Shown piece after piece: positions 16,963-26,705 of a stretch of 64,000 bases of DNA. The position numbers and the translations under genes are program-made. Every line of letters begins with the position of its first letter. The stretch's first letter is position 1. Under the pieces are notes generated by a model. The model saw nothing but the letters and a program-made list of their open reading frames with translations. It made no database searches and was not told the DNA's origin. The DNA is from Shewanella sp. Choline-02u-19 (lineage in GTDB: Bacteria > Pseudomonadota > Gammaproteobacteria > Enterobacterales > Shewanellaceae). Location of the stretch: NCBI RefSeq assembly GCF_002836205.1, contig NZ_PJBE01000013.1, forward strand, positions 1,054,001-1,118,000, given 5' to 3'.

Positions 16963-19140
16963 TTATTTTGCTAGCAGACCACGGCTGCGTAGTAGTGGGT
17001 CAATACCCGCTTCTTTGCCACGGAACTGCTTATATAGCTTCATAGGGTCTTCACTGCCACCTTGCGATAACACGTTATTTCTAAAGGCATCTGCAGTGGC
17101 TTTATCGAAAATACCATTCTCTTTAAAGGCTTCAAATGCATCAGCCCCTAAAATGTCAGACCAAAGGTAGCTGTAGTAACCGGCAGAGTATCCGCCTGAG
17201 AAGATATGTGAGAAATAAGTACTGCGGTAACGCGGTGCAATCTCACTGATAAGGCCCATTTTGTTTAAGGATTCAGCTTCGAACTTAGCCGCATCTTTAG
17301 GCATAAAGTCGGTCACTGTGTGCCAATCAAGATCAAGTTTGGTCGCGGCCATATATTCAACAGTGGCAAAGCCTTGGTTGAATTTGCTCGCCGCTTGAAT
17401 TTTCTTAACAAGCTCTTGTGGGATCACTTCACCTGTTTTGTAATGCTTTGCAAACTGCGCTAGCACTTCAGGTTGTGTCATCCAGTTTTCCATCACTTGA
17501 GATGGAAACTCAACATAGTCGCGAGGCACTGAAGTCCCTGCTTGTGAACGATATTTAACATCAGACAACATGCCGTGCAATGCATGACCAAATTCGTGGA
17601 ATAACGTACTAGCTTCATCAAATGTCAGTAATGCAGGAGCATCACCAACGGGACGAGGGTAGTTAAGTACGTTGACGATGATAGGCTTAGAGTCAACGCC
17701 ATTCATGTTGTACTGTTGGCGATAAGAGTTCATCCAAGCGCCGCCACGCTTACTGTCACGGACATAATAGTCGCCCATGAAAATAGCCATGATCTCGCCA
17801 TCTTTGTCATATACTTCCCAAGTACGCACTTCGTCGTTGTACTTTGGCAGATCTGTACGCTCTTTAACGGTAATGCCGTATAGGCGGTTAGCCGTATAAA
17901 ATACACCTTTAAGCGTGTTTTCTAGCGAGAAGTAAGGGCGAGTTTGTTGCTCGTTAAAGCTATATTTAGCCACACGGATTTTATCTGAGTAATACCACCA
18001 GTCCCATCCTGCTAGCTTAAAATCACCGCCTTCAGAATCAATTAACTGCTGCATGTCTGCAACTTCAGCTTCAGCTTGAGCTAACGCTGCTGGCCATACT
18101 TTATTTAATAGGCCATAAACATTTTCAGGCGTCTGAGCTGTGCGCTCTTCTAATACAAAATGAGCATGAGTCTTATAACCCATGAGCTGTGCGCGCTCGG
18201 CGCGAAGTGCAGCCATTTTGGCTAGGATTTTTTTGTTGTCATGCTCGTTATTGTTGTTACCGCGCTCAACATAACCTTTGTAGATCTTTTCGCGAAGTTC
18301 ACGGCTATCTGCATAGGTTAAAAAAGGCGTGATAGAGGGACGTGAAGTGGTGAATACCCATTTGCCTTCATGGCCACGTTTCGTCGCTGTTTGAGCGGCA
18401 ATACTGATAACATCTTCAGGTAGACCAGAAAGATCATCTTTACTGTCGATAACCAATTCAAAAGCGTTGGTTTCCGCAAGTAAGTTGTCGCCAAACTCTA
18501 GGCTTAACTTGCCTATTTGATCATTTAAAGCACGTAGCTTTGTTTTGTCGGCATCATTTAGGTTAGCGCCGCCACGAGTGAACGACTTATAAGTATCAGC
18601 TAATAGTTTTGCTTGAGCTACATTCAGGTTTAACGTGTCACGTTGGTCATAAACAGCTTTAACTTTTTGGAACAATGCGTCGTTAAGTAATACGTCATCG
18701 CCTGCGGCTGATAGCATTGGTGACACTTCTTTAGAGATAGCTTGCAGCTGCTCATTAGTGTCGGCACCGGTTAAATTGTAAAAAACACTGGCGACTTTAG
18801 TTGTTAGTTCACCAGAAAACTCCATCGCTTCGATAGTGTTTGCAAAGGTGGGAGCATCTGAATTATCGATAATCGCTTGAATTTCAGCCTGATGCTGTGC
18901 AATACCAGCTTTAAAAGCCGGTAAATAATGTTCTGCTTTGATTTTAGAAAAATCTGGGATGCCAAAATAGGTATCATATGGCGCAAAAAATGGATTGCTC
19001 GCATTGTTTTCAATAATTTTCTGAGCAACAACATTAGGTGCTATTTGGCTGTCGCTGCTGTTATTTGCACTGCTGCATGCGCCAAGAGAGAGCGTGATTG
19101 CAATGGCTGCAACCAATGGTTTAAGGGTAGATCCCTTCAT
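16963..19140 (-). CDS. dcp: M3-family peptidyl-dipeptidase, lipoprotein form
   Basis: A 725-residue zinc peptidase of the Dcp/oligopeptidase A family, which removes C-terminal dipeptides from short peptides. The signal peptide ends in a clear lipobox LGAC with Cys22, so this form is membrane-anchored in the periplasm, unlike soluble Escherichia Dcp (681 residues). The zinc motif HEFGH is at residues 515-519, in the usual FHEFGHALHG context, and the N-terminal NPFFAPYDTYFGIPDF region matches Dcp proteins. A terminator follows. The divergent M20 peptidase gene starts 213 bases away, which suggests joint use in peptide scavenging. Identity as M3 is sure; the exact specificity is by family only. 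Confidence 0.93.
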   Translation of the reverse strand: MKGSTLKPLVAAIAITLSLGACSSANNSSDSQIAPNVVAQKIIENNASNPFFAPYDTYFGIPDFSKIKAEHYLPAFKAGIAQHQAEIQAIIDNSDAPTFANTIEAMEFSGELTTKVASVFYNLTGADTNEQLQAISKEVSPMLSAAGDDVLLNDALFQKVKAVYDQRDTLNLNVAQAKLLADTYKSFTRGGANLNDADKTKLRALNDQIGKLSLEFGDNLLAETNAFELVIDSKDDLSGLPEDVISIAAQTATKRGHEGKWVFTTSRPSITPFLTYADSRELREKIYKGYVERGNNNNEHDNKKILAKMAALRAERAQLMGYKTHAHFVLEERTAQTPENVYGLLNKVWPAALAQAEAEVADMQQLIDSEGGDFKLAGWDWWYYSDKIRVAKYSFNEQQTRPYFSLENTLKGVFYTANRLYGITVKERTDLPKYNDEVRTWEVYDKDGEIMAIFMGDYYVRDSKRGGAWMNSYRQQYNMNGVDSKPIIVNVLNYPRPVGDAPALLTFDEASTLFHEFGHALHGMLSDVKYRSQAGTSVPRDYVEFPSQVMENWMTQPEVLAQFAKHYKTGEVIPQELVKKIQAASKFNQGFATVEYMAATKLDLDWHTVTDFMPKDAAKFEAESLNKMGLISEIAPRYRSTYFSHIFSGGYSAGYYSYLWSDILGADAFEAFKENGIFDKATADAFRNNVLSQGGSEDPMKLYKQFRGKEAGIDPLLRSRGLLAK

Positions 19141-19353
19141 ATTTTAAATCCCCGATTCTACTTGTTTTAATTTTCATCAATATCTTTGCATTGACGTTAA
19201 CGTCATTAAATATCACGGTTGGACATGTTAAATCTATTAAAAAACCGTATTGTTTGTAACAAATATTTTGATTGGTTACTTTTTATCACTTTAATGGCAA
19301 AAGTTATGGCAAACTTGGCGCGTTTTCGAAATATAATAATAAAATGGATGACT

Positions 19354-20850
19354 ATGAAACGTTTACCTTTGCTATTTATCGCTTTATTTTGTTTGCCTAC
19401 CTCTGCCGTTGAACCTCAATCTGAACAAATTGCCGATTATGCTGTTGGTCATTATGCAGACGAGATGGTGACAAGCCTGCAAAATTTGGTCAAATTCAAT
19501 ACTGTTGCGGTTAATGGCAAAACGCCCGATACCAACCCAGAATTTATCGGCTTTAAAGATGAGCTTAAAAGCCTAAGCCAGCAATTAGGCTTAGATTATG
19601 TTGATCATGGCTACGTGATCTTAATCGGACTGGGGCAGCAGAGCGATAAACTGGGGATTATCACCCACGGAGATGTACAACCGGCTAATCCAGCGTTATG
19701 GCAGCAAAGCCCTTATGAACTCGATATGACATCAGAGCCAGGAAAACTCATTGGCCGCGGTACAGAAGATGATAAAGGCGCCATTGTCACGGCTATGTAT
19801 GCGATGAAGTCGATAAAAGACCATGACATTAAGCTTAATAGGCGCATAGAACTGATGGTTTATTTGGCTGAAGAATCTGACTGGACACCACTTAAAACGT
19901 TTTTGACGACTTTTACGCCCGCGGATATTAATATCACCATTGATGCAGAATATCCGGTTGTCACCGCGGAAAAAGGCTGGAGTAAAATTGAATTTGTGAT
20001 CCCCAAAGTCACTGATGAAAATGTGACAACGCAGCGGCCAACGCTTAATCAGTTTTCAGGAGGTTATTTTGGTAGTCAAGTACCTCAACAAGCCCAAGCA
20101 GAAATTAGCTTTGCAGATCAAAAGCTGATTAATCAATTAAAACAGCAGGCAACAACCCAGCAAGGGATGCATTATCGTTTTGAACAGCAAGGCAGTCGTT
20201 TACTTATTTTTGCTGATGGCAAGGCCGCACACTCTTCAACCCCTGAAGATGGTGTTAATGCTGTCACGCATTTGGCGCAGTTACTTGCCATTCACCCGTG
20301 GCCGAAAACCACAGCCTCGTTAACTCAACTTTTTATTCACGAAATGATAGGGATGGGCATTTATGCTGAGCAATTTGGTGATATTGCTTATCAAGATGAC
20401 TTTATGGGGCCGATGAGTTTAGCGCCGACAATTGTAAAATCAGGCGAAAAGGGCACTCAAGTGATGATTAACCTGCGCCGTCCTCTGGGGAAAACGCCTG
20501 AGCTGCTTGATAGCCAAGCACATGCAGCCCTAGAAAACTGGCAAGCCAAGCATCAGGTTAAGTTAGTCGGTCTGGAGACCTATTGGGGAGAGCCAATGGT
20601 GATGAAAGACGCGCCGCAGCTTGATACTCTACTTGACGTTTTTGCCCATTTTACCGGTGTTGAAAATCCGCAGCCAGTGGCTATTGGCGGCTCAACCAAT
20701 AGCAAATTATTCCCTAATGCGCTGAGTTTTGGACCCGCTATGCCGGGTGTTGAATATACGGGCCATACCGAGCATGAATTTATCACTTACGATCAATTTA
20801 TGCTGAACCTTAAGATGTATACCGCTGCATTTATCGAGTTGGCTCAGTAG
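19354..20850 (+). CDS. Secreted M20-family dipeptidase
   Basis: A 498-residue zinc peptidase of the M20/PepV type. The ATG at 19354 is chosen because a signal peptide (KRLPLLFIALFCLPTSA) begins there and GGA lies five bases upstream. An open frame reaches back to 19219 but the extension has no signal or domain. Metal ligands appear as THGDVQP, EDDKGA, AEESDW and, near the end, HTEHEF; all five positions look intact. A lid domain occupies about residues 190-330. The product should cleave dipeptides or short peptides in the periplasm. It is divergent from the M3 peptidase gene. Confidence 0.88.
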   Translation: MKRLPLLFIALFCLPTSAVEPQSEQIADYAVGHYADEMVTSLQNLVKFNTVAVNGKTPDTNPEFIGFKDELKSLSQQLGLDYVDHGYVILIGLGQQSDKLGIITHGDVQPANPALWQQSPYELDMTSEPGKLIGRGTEDDKGAIVTAMYAMKSIKDHDIKLNRRIELMVYLAEESDWTPLKTFLTTFTPADINITIDAEYPVVTAEKGWSKIEFVIPKVTDENVTTQRPTLNQFSGGYFGSQVPQQAQAEISFADQKLINQLKQQATTQQGMHYRFEQQGSRLLIFADGKAAHSSTPEDGVNAVTHLAQLLAIHPWPKTTASLTQLFIHEMIGMGIYAEQFGDIAYQDDFMGPMSLAPTIVKSGEKGTQVMINLRRPLGKTPELLDSQAHAALENWQAKHQVKLVGLETYWGEPMVMKDAPQLDTLLDVFAHFTGVENPQPVAIGGSTNSKLFPNALSFGPAMPGVEYTGHTEHEFITYDQFMLNLKMYTAAFIELAQ

Positions 20851-20961
20851 CGCCTTTTGATAAATGGTAGTGAGTGGTCGCCATTCAGCGTTGCTCACAG
20901 CCTCTTTTTTGGAAAAAAGGGGTAATAATAAAACTATTTTTCACTTCTACTTAAAGCTGCG

Positions 20962-20991
20962 GAGCGAGTTAGGTATAATCCTCGCTCTTTT
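20962..20991 (+). promoter_or_regulatory. Hairpin overlapping a TATAAT box before tsaB
   Basis: GAGCGAG / CTCGCTC form a seven-base stem followed by four T, as in a terminator. The loop contains a perfect TATAAT (20974-20979) with TTAAAG 17 bases upstream. The site may end the peptidase transcript, start the tsaB transcript, or both. Confidence 0.4.
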
Positions 20992-21118
20992 ATAGTGAAC
21001 TATGCTGTGGATTATGACTTAGTATTGATTTCTGAGTTCGTCATAGCGAATTTCTACTGCAATACGTAGGTACACATTTTACGTGTTTAGCCCGATTATA
21101 GAGTTTGGTAAGTAATAG

Positions 21119-21835
21119 ATGACAGAACAGCACATTGAAGTAACTCCGCTGAGTATACTTGCGCTTGATACATGTACAGAGTCATGCTCTGCCGCGCTAA
21201 CGCACAATAGTTTGCTCTTTAGCGAGCAAGCTGATGCTCCGCGCGAACATAGCCAAAGGTTATTACCCATGGTGAAGTCTGTGTTATCACAAGCAGATAT
21301 AAAACTGACCGAGGTTGACTTAATTGCTTATGGCAGAGGCCCTGGCAGCTTTACTGGGATCCGGATCTGCACCAGTATTACTCAAGGGTTAGCCTTGGGT
21401 CAGTCGTTACCCGTGATAGGTATTTCTACGCTCGCGACGATGGCACAAGCTGCGATTGAAAATGGTGCCAAGCAAGTATTAGCGGCTATTGATGCGCGTA
21501 TGGGTGAAGTGTATTGGGGGCAATATATCAACGTTGATGGCGTAGCAACTCTCGTTAATGAAGAGGTTGTCAGTGCTCCAGAAGCAGTAGTGTTAAGTTT
21601 GAATGAAGCTAACACGATTACTGCCTGTGGGACGGGTTTTGAAGCCTATCCGCAGTTACTGGCATTGGCGGGAGGCCTTACAGTATGTGAGTTAGCTAAA
21701 TATCCAGACGCCAAATTCATGGCGATTTTGGCTCAAAAAGGGCATGCTTTAGGACTGAGCACCAGTGTGGATGAGCTAACGCCTGTTTATCTACGTGATA
21801 CGGTGACGTGGAAAAAACTGCCTGGGAAAGAGTAG
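21119..21835 (+). CDS. tsaB: tRNA threonylcarbamoyladenosine biosynthesis protein TsaB
   Basis: TsaB (YeaZ) is the dimerising partner of TsaD in the cytoplasmic complex that puts threonylcarbamoyl on A37 of ANN-decoding tRNAs. The 238-residue protein has the ILALDTCTESCSAAL opening at about residue 12, REHSQRLLP, and the GRGPGSFTGIR loop near residue 75 that mark the family. The start has a GGTAAG site 10 bases upstream; the first eleven residues are longer than in Escherichia, and a later start is possible. Two small genes follow on the same strand, and could be co-transcribed. Confidence 0.94.
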   Translation: MTEQHIEVTPLSILALDTCTESCSAALTHNSLLFSEQADAPREHSQRLLPMVKSVLSQADIKLTEVDLIAYGRGPGSFTGIRICTSITQGLALGQSLPVIGISTLATMAQAAIENGAKQVLAAIDARMGEVYWGQYINVDGVATLVNEEVVSAPEAVVLSLNEANTITACGTGFEAYPQLLALAGGLTVCELAKYPDAKFMAILAQKGHALGLSTSVDELTPVYLRDTVTWKKLPGKE

Positions 21836-21892
21836 CATCTAGGTATCTAAATTAGAGTTCGCGGCGTTATTTTATAAATTAAGGACGATTTG

Positions 21893-22201
21893 ATGCAAAT
21901 TAATTCAAATCAACTTGCACCTTCAAAAGTTGAAGTTAATAAGTCGATAGGGATAAACCAGCACGCTAAGGTGCCGGTAGATGCCACGGATCCTGTATTG
22001 CCAATCCAAGCGCAGCAGTCCTATCAGTTTAATGATTATACTGAAGATGCCGCAGCACTAACATCTAGGCTAGGGGCTCATGTAGAGTATGAAAATGAAA
22101 CTCAAGGCCACCGCGGTGCAGTGGCTGAATATCTTACTAATCAACATGCTGCCAAGCGTGAAGAGATCCAACAAATGGTGGGTATAGACACCTATGCCTA
22201 G
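21893..22201 (+). CDS. Small hypothetical protein downstream of tsaB
   Basis: A 102-residue soluble protein of unknown function. The ATG at 21893 has AAGGA seven bases upstream; an in-frame TTG at 21890 is a less likely start. The first 55 residues are polar and low in structure, and the rest is probably helical with a repeated Glu/Gln pattern (AEYLTNQHAAKREEIQQM). There is no signal peptide, membrane segment or Cys pair. The last eight bases overlap the next gene, which implies coupled translation with the M50-like protein. I do not recognise a family. Confidence 0.8.
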   Translation: MQINSNQLAPSKVEVNKSIGINQHAKVPVDATDPVLPIQAQQSYQFNDYTEDAAALTSRLGAHVEYENETQGHRGAVAEYLTNQHAAKREEIQQMVGIDTYA

Positions 22202-22928
22202 CATTCGTCCGACAACTCAATCTTCTCCGCTGCACTCAAGCGAATCTCCTGCTCAGTCCTCTTCAGGTACGCCCAGTCGAAGTCGCTTTTTTCTCGAACT
22301 ACTGATTGCATTTTTAGTGACTAAACTGCCTTTTATTAGTGTGCCGTTTAAATGGTTAGAAAGTTACTTTCATGAGTTGTCTCATGGTTTAGCAACACTA
22401 GTCACTGGCGGGGCTGTGAGCCATATACAGCTGTTTCCTAACGGTGCTGGTTTGTGTTTTAGCCAAGGTGGATGGCCTTTGGTTATTGGTTTTTCGGGCT
22501 ATTTTGGCGCTGCGTTATGGGGCTACTTAATTTTTACGTTTGCGACTTGGCCTAAAGGGATCCGCTTTAGCTTTGGCTTGTTAGGCGCAGGAGTCATCTT
22601 AACGACATTACTTTGGGCTAGAGATCTACTGACGATATCGATATTGGTGTCATTGGCACTGCTCTTTTTAATGCCGTTAAAGCTTAAGCTAAATAAATAC
22701 TTAGCCACTAGTTTACGCATTATGGCATTAATGGTGATTTTAAATGCTCTTGCTAGCCCTACGGTGTTATTTGGCCTTCAAGGGCAGGGTGACGCCAATA
22801 TGTTAGCCGGACAAAGCTGGCTCCCTGCATGGTTTTGGGTGCTTGTTTGGTTAGTCACCAGCGCATTCATGTTATTTCTCTGCTGGCGTAGAGTCGACAG
22901 CCAAGCGGATAAGCGAAACTCAAAATAA
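22194..22928 (+). CDS. M50-type membrane protein (peptidase M50B-like)
   Basis: A 244-residue integral membrane protein. After a Ser/Pro-rich cytoplasmic head of about 30 residues, the sequence ESYFHELSHGLATLVTGG carries the HExxH zinc motif typical of M50B-like proteins (PF13398). About six hydrophobic helices follow. A second conserved membrane motif with an Asp ligand, expected in true site-2 proteases, is not obvious, so catalytic activity is uncertain. The start overlaps the preceding gene by eight bases. The role is unknown; homologues are often called M50 family metallopeptidase. Confidence 0.82.
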   Translation: MPSIRPTTQSSPLHSSESPAQSSSGTPSRSRFFLELLIAFLVTKLPFISVPFKWLESYFHELSHGLATLVTGGAVSHIQLFPNGAGLCFSQGGWPLVIGFSGYFGAALWGYLIFTFATWPKGIRFSFGLLGAGVILTTLLWARDLLTISILVSLALLFLMPLKLKLNKYLATSLRIMALMVILNALASPTVLFGLQGQGDANMLAGQSWLPAWFWVLVWLVTSAFMLFLCWRRVDSQADKRNSK

Positions 22929-23017
22929 TATAACAAAGTGTAAATCTCTGTTTCTTGGGCTTGGATTTTAACCTATTGACTGCTAGGTTGATGCCAGCCT
23001 ATATATGGAGATATCGA

Positions 23018-23851
23018 ATGAAAATGAATACCCTCGCTGCAAGTCTTATTCTTACCGGTGCGTTTGGTCTATCAGTTGTTAGTCTAACTGCCGCTGCGCA
23101 TGTTCATGAAAACACCGCACTAGATACTGCTGTTAGTAGTGACTTCCGCCAAAGTAAGAATGCCGCAAGAGATACTTACCGACACCCAAAAGAAACCATC
23201 GCATTTTTTGAGATTGAGCCAACGGATACCGTCATTGAACTCTGGCCTGGCGGAGGTTGGTATGCTGAAATCTTAGCGCCTTACCTTGCAGATAAAGGTC
23301 ATTACATTGGCGGCAATTTTGACGCTAATCCAAAAGATCAAAAACAACGTAATGGTTATCGCGCCAAAGCCGGTAAAAAGTTTGAGCAATGGCTAAAAGA
23401 TAACCAAGCCAAATTAGGTAATGGGTCAACGGTAACCTTCGATCCTCCTAGCTTTTATGCGTTGGGAGATGACAATAGTGCCGATGTAGTACTTACCTTT
23501 AGAAATCTACATAACTGGGCAATGAAAGGTTATTTAGAACCCGTGTTTGACTCTGCTTATAAAGTGCTTAAGTCAGGCGGAACTTTCGGTATCGTTGAAC
23601 ATCGATCGAACCCTGGTATGGATGCTAAAACGGGTTACATGGATCAAGCGGAAATGATAGCGCTGGCTAAAAAAGCGGGATTTACATTTGTTGAAAGCTC
23701 AGAAATTAATGCTAATCCTAAAGATACAAAAGATTATGCAAAAGGAGTTTGGACATTACCACCGCGCTTAGCGCTTGATGATCAAGATAAAGATAAGTAT
23801 CTCGCCATTGGTGAAAGCGATAGAATGACGCTCAAGTTCACTAAAAAATAA
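23018..23851 (+). CDS. Exported class I SAM-methyltransferase-like protein (COG4798 type)
   Basis: A 277-residue protein whose ATG at 23018 has GGAG eight bases upstream and opens a signal peptide (about 1-27, ending SLTAAAH). The mature part has a Rossmann methyltransferase fold, with VIELWPGGGWYAEILAPYL as glycine-rich motif I and VVLTFRNLHNW as motif IV, as in the COG4798 predicted methyltransferases. Periplasmic location is odd because S-adenosylmethionine is cytoplasmic, so either the leader is not cleaved or the fold does something else. An alpha/beta-hydrolase gene follows after seven bases and is likely co-transcribed. Confidence 0.85.
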   Translation: MKMNTLAASLILTGAFGLSVVSLTAAAHVHENTALDTAVSSDFRQSKNAARDTYRHPKETIAFFEIEPTDTVIELWPGGGWYAEILAPYLADKGHYIGGNFDANPKDQKQRNGYRAKAGKKFEQWLKDNQAKLGNGSTVTFDPPSFYALGDDNSADVVLTFRNLHNWAMKGYLEPVFDSAYKVLKSGGTFGIVEHRSNPGMDAKTGYMDQAEMIALAKKAGFTFVESSEINANPKDTKDYAKGVWTLPPRLALDDQDKDKYLAIGESDRMTLKFTKK

Positions 23852-23858
23852 TTATAAT

Positions 23859-24752
23859 ATGGATCTGTCCTGCGAAAAAGAAAACGAAATAACAATTCAA
23901 TTACCTCATATTACGTTAGCAGCGAAAGTATGGGGCACGCAGGACAAGCCATTAATATTGGCTTTGCATGGTTGGTTAGACAACGCTAATAGTTTTCTGC
24001 CGTTAAGCCGTTATTTAACCAACTACCAAATAATGGCGATTGATTGGCCTGGTCATGGATTATCTGAGCACCGACCAGGTAAATACCCGCTGCACTGGAT
24101 TGATTACCTCTACGATTTAGATGCATTGTTAGATGCACTTCCCCAACATCAACAACCCGTTGCGATTTTAGGACACTCTTTAGGAGGGATTATTGCGTCA
24201 GCCTATACGGCTGCATTTCCGAATAAAGTGGGTCAATTGATCCTTATTGAAGCCTTGTCCCCGCTTTATGAAAAAGAGAGTAAACTTAAGCAGCGGCTCA
24301 ACAATAGCTTTGTTGCACATCAGCGTTACCGACAAAATAAGCTAAATAATTCCAGCACCTATAAAGATATTTCTGTCGCTGTCAATGCACGCCATAAACT
24401 TACTGCTTTAGATGTGGCATGGTGCGAAATTATCACTCAACGTAATATGAAAGAAATTGATTCTAGAGTATGCTGGCGCAGTGATCCCCGCTTAAAGTTA
24501 GATTCCCCATTAAGACTCGCTTACACCCAAGTTGACGCATTAATGCAAGAACATGAAGTCGAAACATTACTTGTTTTGGGCCATCAGGGATTTTCCCAAC
24601 TGAACAGTGCAATACCTACTGCTCAACGTTGGTTTAAACAGCTTGAAGTCATGGAACTTGAGGGAGATCATCATCTTCATATGGGTAATGCGAAAGAGGT
24701 TGCTTTAGCAATTGAATTATTCTTGGCTGCTAAAGGCAAAAAAAGAGACTAG
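23859..24752 (+). CDS. Alpha/beta-hydrolase
   Basis: A 297-residue cytoplasmic hydrolase. LALHGWLDNANSF forms the oxyanion region, GHSLGG near residue 109 carries the nucleophile Ser, and the late segment EGDHHLHMGN supplies the catalytic His. Asp is expected around residue 240. The sequence fits the broad alpha/beta-hydrolase-1 group and the substrate is open (esterase or lipase-like). It begins seven bases after the exported methyltransferase-like gene, and fadD follows after 167 bases, which hints at but does not prove a link to lipid metabolism. Confidence 0.88.
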   Translation: MDLSCEKENEITIQLPHITLAAKVWGTQDKPLILALHGWLDNANSFLPLSRYLTNYQIMAIDWPGHGLSEHRPGKYPLHWIDYLYDLDALLDALPQHQQPVAILGHSLGGIIASAYTAAFPNKVGQLILIEALSPLYEKESKLKQRLNNSFVAHQRYRQNKLNNSSTYKDISVAVNARHKLTALDVAWCEIITQRNMKEIDSRVCWRSDPRLKLDSPLRLAYTQVDALMQEHEVETLLVLGHQGFSQLNSAIPTAQRWFKQLEVMELEGDHHLHMGNAKEVALAIELFLAAKGKKRD

Positions 24753-24786
24753 GTTTTTTGTTTTATTTATGTGATGATAATCAAAA

Positions 24787-24801
24787 TTTAAACGCTTGTA
24801 T
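24787..24801. promoter_or_regulatory. Candidate fatty-acid regulator site before fadD
   Basis: TTTAAACGCTTGTAT is an imperfect palindrome centred on AACG/CTTG, 119 bases before fadD. Shewanella-type PsrA regulators of fatty-acid genes bind palindromes of this general style, and the resemblance is loose. Confidence 0.25.
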
Positions 24802-24919
24802 GATTTATTGGCGTTTCTTATAAATATAAAGATTTAACAGTGTTTAGCTTGTTTATTGGCAAGCTGCAAACGACCGTTGAGGTATTGTTTCCATTAGGTG
24901 GAAATATTAGGAGATTTTT

Positions 24920-26593
24920 GTGGACCAACTTTGGATTGATAATCTACCAGACGATGTACCTTCTGAAATAGATGTGGAGCAATATGCTTCGCTAGTGGAT
25001 CTATTTGAAACATCGGTTTCTAAATATGCAGATCAGCCCGCATTTGTAAATATGGGCGCGACCTTGACGTATCGTAAACTGGAAGAGCGTAGTCGAGCAT
25101 TTGCGGCTTATCTGCAAAATGAGTTAAAGCTAAGTAAGGGCGACCGTGTTGCTATTATGATGCCTAACTTACTGCAATATCCCATCGCTTTGTTTGGCAT
25201 ATTACGCGCAGGTATGGTTGTGGTTAACGTCAATCCACTCTACACACCTCGTGAGCTCAAACATCAACTGACGGACTCTGGCGCTAAAGCGATTGTGGTT
25301 GTATCTAACTTCGCTCATACGTTAGATAAAGTGGTTGCTGAAACACCCGTCGAAAGCGTCATATTAACGGGGTTAGGTGACTTACTCAGTGCGCCTAAAC
25401 GTACCCTAGTCAATTTTGTGGTTAAGTATATTAAAAAGATGGTGCCTAAATACCATTTGCCACATGCCATTTCGATGCGTAAAGCCCTTTCAAAAGGGCG
25501 TCGTTTACAATATGTAAAACCCGTTGTGAAAAAAGAGGACTTAGCCTTTTTACAATACACCGGTGGCACTACGGGTGTCTCTAAAGGTGCGATGTTGAGT
25601 CACGGCAACGTGGTGAGCAACTTACTTCAAGCTGATGCTTCTTATGGGGCGCTGCTGGTTAACGGTAAAGAGTTTGTTGTTACCGCACTACCGCTTTATC
25701 ATATTTTTGCATTAACCGTTAACTGTCTGTTGTTCTTGCATAAAGGCGCAAATAACCTGCTGATCACTAATCCAAGAGATCTACCAGCCTTTATTAGCGA
25801 ACTTGAAAAACATCCATTTACGGCATTAACAGGGGTTAACACGCTATTTAATGCATTGGTTAACTCAGAAGCGTTTACTAAGCTCGATTTCAAGGACTTA
25901 AAACTGTCTATTGGTGGCGGCATGGCGGTACAGCGTGCTGTCGCAGACAAGTGGCAGGGGATCACTAAGACACGTTTGCTAGAGGGTTATGGCCTAACAG
26001 AAGCCTCACCATTGGTGACATGCTGCCCTTATAATCTGGAAGGCTACAATGGCTCTATTGGTTTCCCTGTGGCTAACACTGACATCCAAATTAGAGATGA
26101 TGACGGTAAAGTGTTAGCACAAGGCGAGACGGGAGAGCTATTTGCCAAAGGTCCACAGGTGATGGTGGCTTATTGGAACCGTCCTGAAGAAACCGCTAAT
26201 GTCATCGATAAAGGGGGCTACTTAGCCACTGGTGATATTGGTTATATGGACGAGAAAGGCTTTTTCTTTATTGTCGATCGTAAAAAAGACATGATTTTAG
26301 TTTCAGGGTTTAATGTATTCCCAAATGAAGTTGAAGAGGTTATTGCTCTACATCCTAAAGTCATCGAAGTCGCCGCTGTGGGTGTACCGCATGAAGCTTC
26401 GGGTGAGCTGGTGAAAGTATTTGTGGTGACAAACGATAAATCTTTAACCAAAGAGGACATTATCAAGCATTGTCGCGTACATTTGACGGGATATAAAATT
26501 CCTAAGCTGGTAGAATTTAGAGATGAATTACCCAAAACGAATGTAGGTAAGATCCTACGTCGTGAATTAAGAGATGAAGCTAAGAACGATTAG
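24920..26593 (+). CDS. fadD: Long-chain fatty acid-CoA ligase FadD
   Basis: FadD activates imported fatty acids to acyl-CoA at the inner membrane for beta-oxidation. The 557 residues align along their length with the Escherichia enzyme. The ATP/AMP signature YTGGTTG starts at Tyr213, the same number as in Escherichia, and the C-terminal fatty-acid signature [20 protein letters not shown] is near 435. The start is GTG with AGGAGA seven bases upstream. Two hairpins separate it from rnd, the same neighbour as in Escherichia. Confidence 0.97.
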   Translation: MDQLWIDNLPDDVPSEIDVEQYASLVDLFETSVSKYADQPAFVNMGATLTYRKLEERSRAFAAYLQNELKLSKGDRVAIMMPNLLQYPIALFGILRAGMVVVNVNPLYTPRELKHQLTDSGAKAIVVVSNFAHTLDKVVAETPVESVILTGLGDLLSAPKRTLVNFVVKYIKKMVPKYHLPHAISMRKALSKGRRLQYVKPVVKKEDLAFLQYTGGTTGVSKGAMLSHGNVVSNLLQADASYGALLVNGKEFVVTALPLYHIFALTVNCLLFLHKGANNLLITNPRDLPAFISELEKHPFTALTGVNTLFNALVNSEAFTKLDFKDLKLSIGGGMAVQRAVADKWQGITKTRLLEGYGLTEASPLVTCCPYNLEGYNGSIGFPVANTDIQIRDDDGKVLAQGETGELFAKGPQVMVAYWNRPEETANVIDKGGYLATGDIGYMDEKGFFFIVDRKKDMILVSGFNVFPNEVEEVIALHPKVIEVAAVGVPHEASGELVKVFVVTNDKSLTKEDIIKHCRVHLTGYKIPKLVEFRDELPKTNVGKILRRELRDEAKND

Positions 26594-26606
26594 CACTCTT
26601 GATCAT

Positions 26607-26628
26607 TAGTGGTAATCGCCACTTTTTA
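26607..26628 (+). terminator. Terminator after fadD
   Basis: AGTGG / CCACT stem with a six-base loop and a TTTTTA tail, 14 bases past the fadD stop. Confidence 0.7.
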
Positions 26629-26634
26629 TAAACT

Positions 26635-26656
26635 AAAGCCGGCATATGCCGGTTTT
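26635..26656. terminator. Palindromic hairpin before rnd
   Basis: CCGGCATATGCCGG is a perfect 14-base palindrome (26639-26652) flanked by AAA and TTTT. It contains an ATG in the rnd frame, which is unlikely to be the translation start because it lies within the stem. Confidence 0.6.
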
Positions 26657-26705
26657 AGCATTTCTAGACCGAATTCAGGTTATTTCAGGATTTTTGGAGA
26701 AGACT

